Shown here: positions 8,356 through 11,073 of the stretch, in pieces
Position numbering within the stretch: the first letter of the stretch is position 1
Layout: each line of letters starts with the position of its first letter
Assembly: GCA_945494195.1 (NCBI GenBank)
Contig: CALYVJ010000032.1
Span: forward strand, 1 to 11,073
Reading direction: 5' to 3'
DNA length: 11,073 nt
Origin: an uncultured Selenomonas sp.
GTDB lineage: Bacteria > Bacillota > Negativicutes > Selenomonadales > Selenomonadaceae
The notes under the pieces: generated by a model
Told to the model about the DNA's origin: nothing
Seen by the model: only the letters and a program-made list of their open reading frames with translations
Databases searched by the model: none
Position numbers and translations under genes: made by a program

Positions 8356-9270
8356 ATGGGATTTTTTGATAAACTGAAAAAAGGTTTGAACAAGACGCGG
8401 GAAAACCTGACCAATAAGATTGAAAAGCTCGTCATCGGCTATGCGGATATCGATGAGGACTTTTTGGAAGAGCTGGAAGAAACGCTGATTATGGCTGACG
8501 TAGGAGTGCAGACTACCGATACGTTGATGACGGCGGTTCGCAAGGGAATCAAGAAAAAGGAAATCAATACGCCGGAGGATTTGAAACCCTTCCTGCAGAA
8601 AACGATTGTTGATATTCTTAATCGTGGGGAGAACACGACGCGCAAGGCATCCGAAGGCCCAACGGTCCTGCTCGTAATTGGTGTCAATGGCGCCGGTAAG
8701 ACGACGACAATTGGTAAGCTCAGTGCCTACTACAAGGAACAAGGCAAATCGGTTATGCTGGCTGCTGCCGATACTTTCCGGGCGGCCGCTATCGACCAGC
8801 TGGAAGTCTGGGGACAGCGCACCGGCGTTCCGGTAATCAAGCACGAAGAAGGATCTGACCCGGCAGCGGTGGCCTTTGATGCGGTAAAAGCAGCCAAAGC
8901 GCGCGGCATCGACATGCTGATTATCGACACCGCTGGCCGTTTGCAGACGAAATCCAACCTCATGCAGGAGCTCGAGAAAATCAATCGCGTCATCGGCCGC
9001 GAGATTCCAGGCGCGCCGCATGAGACGCTGCTCGTACTCGATGCCACGACGGGGCAGAACGCCATCAGTCAGGCCGAGCTCTTCACCAAGGCCGCACCGA
9101 TTTCCGGTGTCGTTCTGACGAAACTCGACGGCACGGCCAAGGGCGGCGTGGTTATCGGCATCAAAAACCAGCTTTCCCTGCCAGTCAAATGGATTGGCGT
9201 TGGCGAAGGTGTCGAAGATCTGCGCCCATTCAACGCCGACGATTTTGCCAAGGCATTGTTCGAAGGCTAA
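8356..9270 (+). CDS. ftsY: Signal recognition particle receptor FtsY (SRP GTPase)
   Basis: This 304-residue SRP-GTPase is the membrane-associated receptor that docks Ffh-ribosome complexes at the Sec translocon. The short N-terminus (MGFFDKLKKGLNKTRENL) is basic and amphipathic, without the long acidic A domain of E. coli FtsY, as is typical for Firmicutes. A helical N domain runs to about residue 95. The G domain has G1 GVNGAGKT at 109-116, the insertion-box DTFRAAA at 139-145, G3 DTAGR at 191-195 and G4 TKLD at 255-258. It ends with the GVGEGVEDLRPF motif that separates FtsY from Ffh. Ffh would carry a C-terminal methionine-rich M domain, which is absent here. GGAGG at 8345-8349 is 6 bases before the ATG. 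It lies 13 bases downstream of smc, the common smc-ftsY operon. The usual next genes (ylxM, ffh) do not follow; a terminator and hsdM do. Confidence 0.97.
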   Translation: MGFFDKLKKGLNKTRENLTNKIEKLVIGYADIDEDFLEELEETLIMADVGVQTTDTLMTAVRKGIKKKEINTPEDLKPFLQKTIVDILNRGENTTRKASEGPTVLLVIGVNGAGKTTTIGKLSAYYKEQGKSVMLAAADTFRAAAIDQLEVWGQRTGVPVIKHEEGSDPAAVAFDAVKAAKARGIDMLIIDTAGRLQTKSNLMQELEKINRVIGREIPGAPHETLLVLDATTGQNAISQAELFTKAAPISGVVLTKLDGTAKGGVVIGIKNQLSLPVKWIGVGEGVEDLRPFNADDFAKALFEG

Positions 9271-9273
9271 AAT
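9245..9273 (+). promoter_or_regulatory. Probable promoter of hsdM, overlapping the ftsY stop codon
   Basis: TTGCCA (9245-9250) and TAAAAT (9268-9273) are spaced by exactly 17 bases, and each box matches the sigma-A consensus at 5 of 6 positions. The first three bases of the -10 box are the ftsY stop codon. Transcription would begin near 9280, upstream of the hairpin at 9294-9329. The hsdM message would therefore carry that hairpin in its leader, and only read-through would reach hsdM. No better promoter fits in the 27 bases between the hairpin and the hsdM start. Confidence 0.5.
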
Positions 9274-9293
9274 TAAGGGACAGAAAAAGGAAA

Positions 9294-9329
9294 AGCGTTC
9301 GATGGGAAGTCTAGCATCGGACGTTTTTT
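9294..9329 (+). terminator. Intrinsic terminator after ftsY, possibly also an attenuator in the hsdM leader
   Basis: An 11-bp stem (9294-9304 with 9315-9325, including two G-T wobbles) closes a 10-base loop, and the right arm runs into TTTTTT at 9324-9329. It lies 24 bases after the ftsY stop and is the end of the smc-ftsY operon. The wobble pairs and fairly large loop suggest moderate strength, which would allow read-through into hsdM 27 bases on. Confidence 0.82.
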
Positions 9330-9356
9330 ATGTATTGGCAGAGCAGGAGAAAAGAT

Positions 9357-10820
9357 ATGTTAATTGGCGAAGAAAGAAATAAAGTAGATCAGATATGGGA
9401 TACCTTTTGGACGGGCGGCCTTACCAATCCGCTGCTGGTGATTGAGCAGTTTACGTATTTGCTATTCATCAAGCAGCTCGATGATATCGAGACAGAGAAC
9501 GAAGCCAATGCGGCGCTGTTGGGCTTTGAGAACGAGGAGAAAATCTTTGGCCCGGACCAGCAGAACTATCGGTGGAGCAAGTTCAAGAACTTGGCTCCGG
9601 CAGTTCAATTTCAGCTTATGCAGGAGGAAATCTTTCCCTTTATCAAGAATCTGCACCCCGATGATGATGCGTCCTATACGCGCTTTATGAAGGATGCTAC
9701 CTTCCAGATTTCTGCGCCGGATAAGCTGGCCAAAATCATCGAGGGTATCGATAAGCTGGAACTGGATGAGGAGGACAGCAAGGGCGACCTGTACGAGTAT
9801 ATGCTGTCGAAGCTGGCATCTTCTAAAATCAACGGTCAGTTCCGTACGCCGCGCCATATCATCGAGATGATGGTGGAGATGGCGGCACCGCAGCCAACCG
9901 ACACCATTGTCGATCCGGCGATGGGCACGGCAGGATTTCTGGTGGCGGCAGAAGAATTTATCCGGAAACATCACGGGGATATGCTACTGGATGATGTGCA
10001 GGCCAAGCATTTCAATACGACCATGTTCCATGGTTTTGATACCGACCCCACCATGCTGCGCATCGGCACGATGAATATGATGCTCCATGGCGTACAAAAT
10101 CCCAGCATCGACTATAAAGACAGCCTTTCCAAGCATAATCCCGATAAGGAACGCTATACGCTCGTTCTGGCAAATCCTCCGTTCAAGGGTTCTCTCGACA
10201 ATGAGACGGTGGAAGAAAGCCTGTTGCGCGTCACTAAGACGAAGAAGACGGAACTGCTTTTCCTTGCCTTGTTCCTGCGCATTCTGAAATTGGGCGGCAG
10301 AGCGGCTGTTATCGTCCCCGATGGCGTGCTCTTTGGTTCGTCGAAAGCCCATAAGGCGATTCGTAAAGAATTGGTCGATAACAATAAATTGACGGCCGTA
10401 ATCTCTATGCCCAGCGGTGTGTTCAAGCCCTATGCAGGGGTATCAACGGCCATACTTTTCTTCACCAAGACAAATGCAGGCGGCACGGACAAAGTTTGGT
10501 TCTACGACATGCAGGCCGACGGCTATAGCCTTGACGACAAGCGGCAGGAGATCCCCGAAAACGATATCCCCGACATCATCGCCCGCTTCAAGAATCTGGA
10601 ACAGGAAGAAGGCCGCAAACGTACAGAGCAAAGCTTCTTTGTGCCAGTGGAGGAAATCCAGCAGAATGGATATGACTTGTCAATTAATAAGTATAAGGAA
10701 ATTGAGTATGAGCCAGTGGAGTATCCTAGCACGTTGGAACTGATGACGAAGTTGGATGAGCTGAATATGGAATTTAGTAATGATATGGAAAAATTACGCG
10801 AACTGCTGGGAGAAGGCTAG
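9357..10820 (+). CDS. hsdM: Type I restriction-modification system methyltransferase subunit HsdM
   Basis: A 487-residue N6-adenine DNA methyltransferase subunit. With HsdS it forms the M2S modification enzyme, and with HsdR the restriction complex. An ATG at 9330 also lies in frame but overlaps the end of the terminator; 9357 has AGGAG (9345-9349) 7 bases upstream and gives MLIGEERNKVDQIWDTFW, the expected N-terminus. Residues 5-150 are the helical HsdM_N domain. GQFRTPRHIIEMM (160-172) is the conserved lead-in to the methylase domain. Motif I, the SAM site, is DPAMGTAGFL at 186-195 and catalytic motif IV is NPPF at 273-276. GGRAAVIVPDGVLF (313-326) is a further family hallmark. The C-terminal helices (455-487) would contact HsdS. 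The gene appears intact. No hsdS or hsdR lies in the window. Directly downstream is a small-RNA unit rather than hsdS, as in loci where an extra gene interrupts hsdM and hsdS. Confidence 0.95.
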   Translation: MLIGEERNKVDQIWDTFWTGGLTNPLLVIEQFTYLLFIKQLDDIETENEANAALLGFENEEKIFGPDQQNYRWSKFKNLAPAVQFQLMQEEIFPFIKNLHPDDDASYTRFMKDATFQISAPDKLAKIIEGIDKLELDEEDSKGDLYEYMLSKLASSKINGQFRTPRHIIEMMVEMAAPQPTDTIVDPAMGTAGFLVAAEEFIRKHHGDMLLDDVQAKHFNTTMFHGFDTDPTMLRIGTMNMMLHGVQNPSIDYKDSLSKHNPDKERYTLVLANPPFKGSLDNETVEESLLRVTKTKKTELLFLALFLRILKLGGRAAVIVPDGVLFGSSKAHKAIRKELVDNNKLTAVISMPSGVFKPYAGVSTAILFFTKTNAGGTDKVWFYDMQADGYSLDDKRQEIPENDIPDIIARFKNLEQEEGRKRTEQSFFVPVEEIQQNGYDLSINKYKEIEYEPVEYPSTLELMTKLDELNMEFSNDMEKLRELLGEG

Positions 10821-10834
10821 AATCCGCTGTAGTC

Positions 10835-10863
10835 TTGCGTAATTCAGGAAAAAATTGTATAAT
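10835..10863 (+). promoter_or_regulatory. Strong promoter for the repeat-containing small RNA
   Basis: TTGCGT (10835-10840), a 17-base spacer and a perfect TATAAT (10858-10863). Start of transcription is predicted near 10870. It lies 15 bases after the hsdM stop, so the downstream unit is expressed independently of hsdM. The perfect -10 box and optimal spacing suggest high output, as expected for an RNA made in excess over its neighbour's message. Confidence 0.75.
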
Positions 10864-10892
10864 ACAAGTAAGGAATGGTGTGCCGACACCTT

Positions 10893-11000
10893 AAAAATCC
10901 CAAATGAATGCTGGACGTAAGGGCCAGTGATGTCGGGGAGCGACGGTAAAACTCCAAACAAATGTCAGACGTAAGGGCTGATGATGTCGGGGGACGACAG
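10893..11000 (+). repeat. Two tandem imperfect repeats, period 54 bases
   Basis: Unit 1 is 10893-10947 and unit 2 is 10948-11000. Identical blocks are GACGTAAGGGC (10914-10924 and 10968-10978) and TGATGTCGGGG (10928-10938 and 10982-10992), each pair 54 bases apart. The stem around the first block changes in concert, CTGG/CCAG in unit 1 and TCAG/CTGA in unit 2, while its nine-base loop ACGTAAGGG is unchanged. The second hairpin is GTCG-GGGAG-CGAC in unit 1 and GTCG-GGGGA-CGAC in unit 2. A-rich stretches open each unit, and a third AAAAATC begins at 11001. Confidence 0.85.
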
Positions 11001-11016
11001 AAAAATCGGCAGGTTC

Positions 11017-11046
11017 GAGGCCATCAGATTGATGGCCTCATTTATT
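11017..11046 (+). terminator. Intrinsic terminator between the repeat RNA and the next gene
   Basis: A perfect 9-bp stem GAGGCCATC/GATGGCCTC (11017-11025 with 11031-11039) has a five-base loop AGATT and is followed by ATTTATTTAT. The T tract is broken by A residues, so termination is probably incomplete and some transcripts continue into the gene whose ribosome binding site lies 12 bases further on. Confidence 0.8.
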
Positions 11047-11063
11047 TATATAGAGGTGTTATT

Positions 11064-11073
11064 TTGGGAATAA
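11064..11073 (+). CDS. Start of a gene cut off by the window end; possible RNA-inhibited toxin or hsdS
   Basis: AGAGGTG (11052-11058) is a good Shine-Dalgarno sequence and lies 5 bases before TTG at 11064, which opens a frame reading M-G-I to the window end. The other nearby candidate, GTG at 11056, meets a TAA stop at 11071-11073, so TTG is the only supported start. Only three codons are visible, so the product cannot be recognised. By position it could be a type III or AbiF-type toxin under control of the preceding RNA. It could also simply be hsdS with a structured leader. Confidence 0.45.

Larger units (their letters stand above)
10870..11046 (+). ncRNA. Candidate structured small RNA with tandem repeats: type III antitoxin-like (or AbiF-type antitoxin RNA)
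   Basis: The interval between a strong promoter and a terminator has no convincing open reading frame but clear RNA structure. A 5' hairpin (GGTGT 10877-10881 with ACACC 10886-10890, loop GCCG) is followed by two tandem units of 55 and 53 bases, then a terminator hairpin. Each unit starts with an A tract and holds two small hairpins. Type III toxin-antitoxin loci have exactly this order: promoter, tandem repeats that are cut at A-rich sites and fold as pseudoknots, a partial terminator, then the toxin gene with its own ribosome binding site. AbiF (Abi_2/HEPN) toxins also have an upstream antitoxin RNA and often sit beside type I hsd genes. An alternative is a tandem riboswitch or leader controlling the next gene. 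An RNA is well supported. The antitoxin role is inference from layout, and the ends are approximate. Confidence 0.6.

Noticed and set aside
9330..9356. ATG at 9330 as the hsdM start
   Set aside because: It abuts the T tract of the terminator, has no Shine-Dalgarno and adds nine residues not typical of HsdM; 9357 has AGGAG at good spacing.
10911..10998. Guanidine-II (mini-ykkC) riboswitch, because there are two similar hairpins with ACG in the loops
   Set aside because: That motif needs short stems capped by ACGR tetraloops. Here the loops are nine bases (ACGTAAGGG) and each unit has a second G-rich hairpin.
10893..11000. Tandem repeats read as a short CRISPR array
   Set aside because: Only two units, which are imperfect along their whole length with no identical repeat plus unique spacer pattern, and each has internal hairpins and its own promoter-terminator context.
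11056..11073. GTG at 11056 as the start of the downstream gene
   Set aside because: Its frame reads five codons and stops at TAA 11071-11073, and it overlaps the Shine-Dalgarno sequence.

Overview
The window looks like chromosome from a Negativicutes bacterium (Selenomonas-type, diderm Firmicutes). This rests on the style of the SMC, FtsY and CheR/CheB proteins, the smc-ftsY pairing, GGAGG-type ribosome binding sites and moderate GC. It is inference from recognition, not a database match. All supported genes lie on the + strand.

Region 1 (2-3714) is a three-gene signalling operon with overlapping or touching genes. It encodes a CheR methyltransferase fused to a CheB methylesterase, a soluble two-PAS histidine kinase and a single-domain response regulator, and it ends in a strong intrinsic terminator. 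The modules have the same content as the large CheB/CheR/PAS/kinase fusion proteins known elsewhere, but here they are split over adjacent genes. CheR comes before CheB, and CheB has no receiver domain.

Region 2 (3712-9329) begins with a probable promoter and an inverted repeat, followed by a LysR-type regulator. Sixteen bases later comes the chromosome-maintenance gene smc, then ftsY (SRP receptor GTPase) and a terminator. A LysR gene directly before smc is unusual, because rnc often sits there in Firmicutes.

Region 3 (9245-11073) is accessory defence DNA. A near-consensus promoter overlaps the ftsY stop codon and reads through the ftsY hairpin into hsdM, the type I restriction-modification methyltransferase subunit. 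After hsdM there is no hsdS in the window. Instead there is a compact non-coding unit: a near-consensus promoter with a 17-base spacer, a small hairpin, two tandem repeats of about 54 bases with compensatory changes in a predicted stem, a perfect 9-bp terminator hairpin with an interrupted T tract, and then a Shine-Dalgarno sequence and TTG start at the very end of the window. This is the layout of type III toxin-antitoxin loci (ToxIN/CptIN/TenpIN) or of AbiF-type toxins with an RNA antitoxin, placed inside a restriction-modification locus. It is the most interesting part of the window. The downstream gene is cut off after ten bases, so its identity cannot be settled here.
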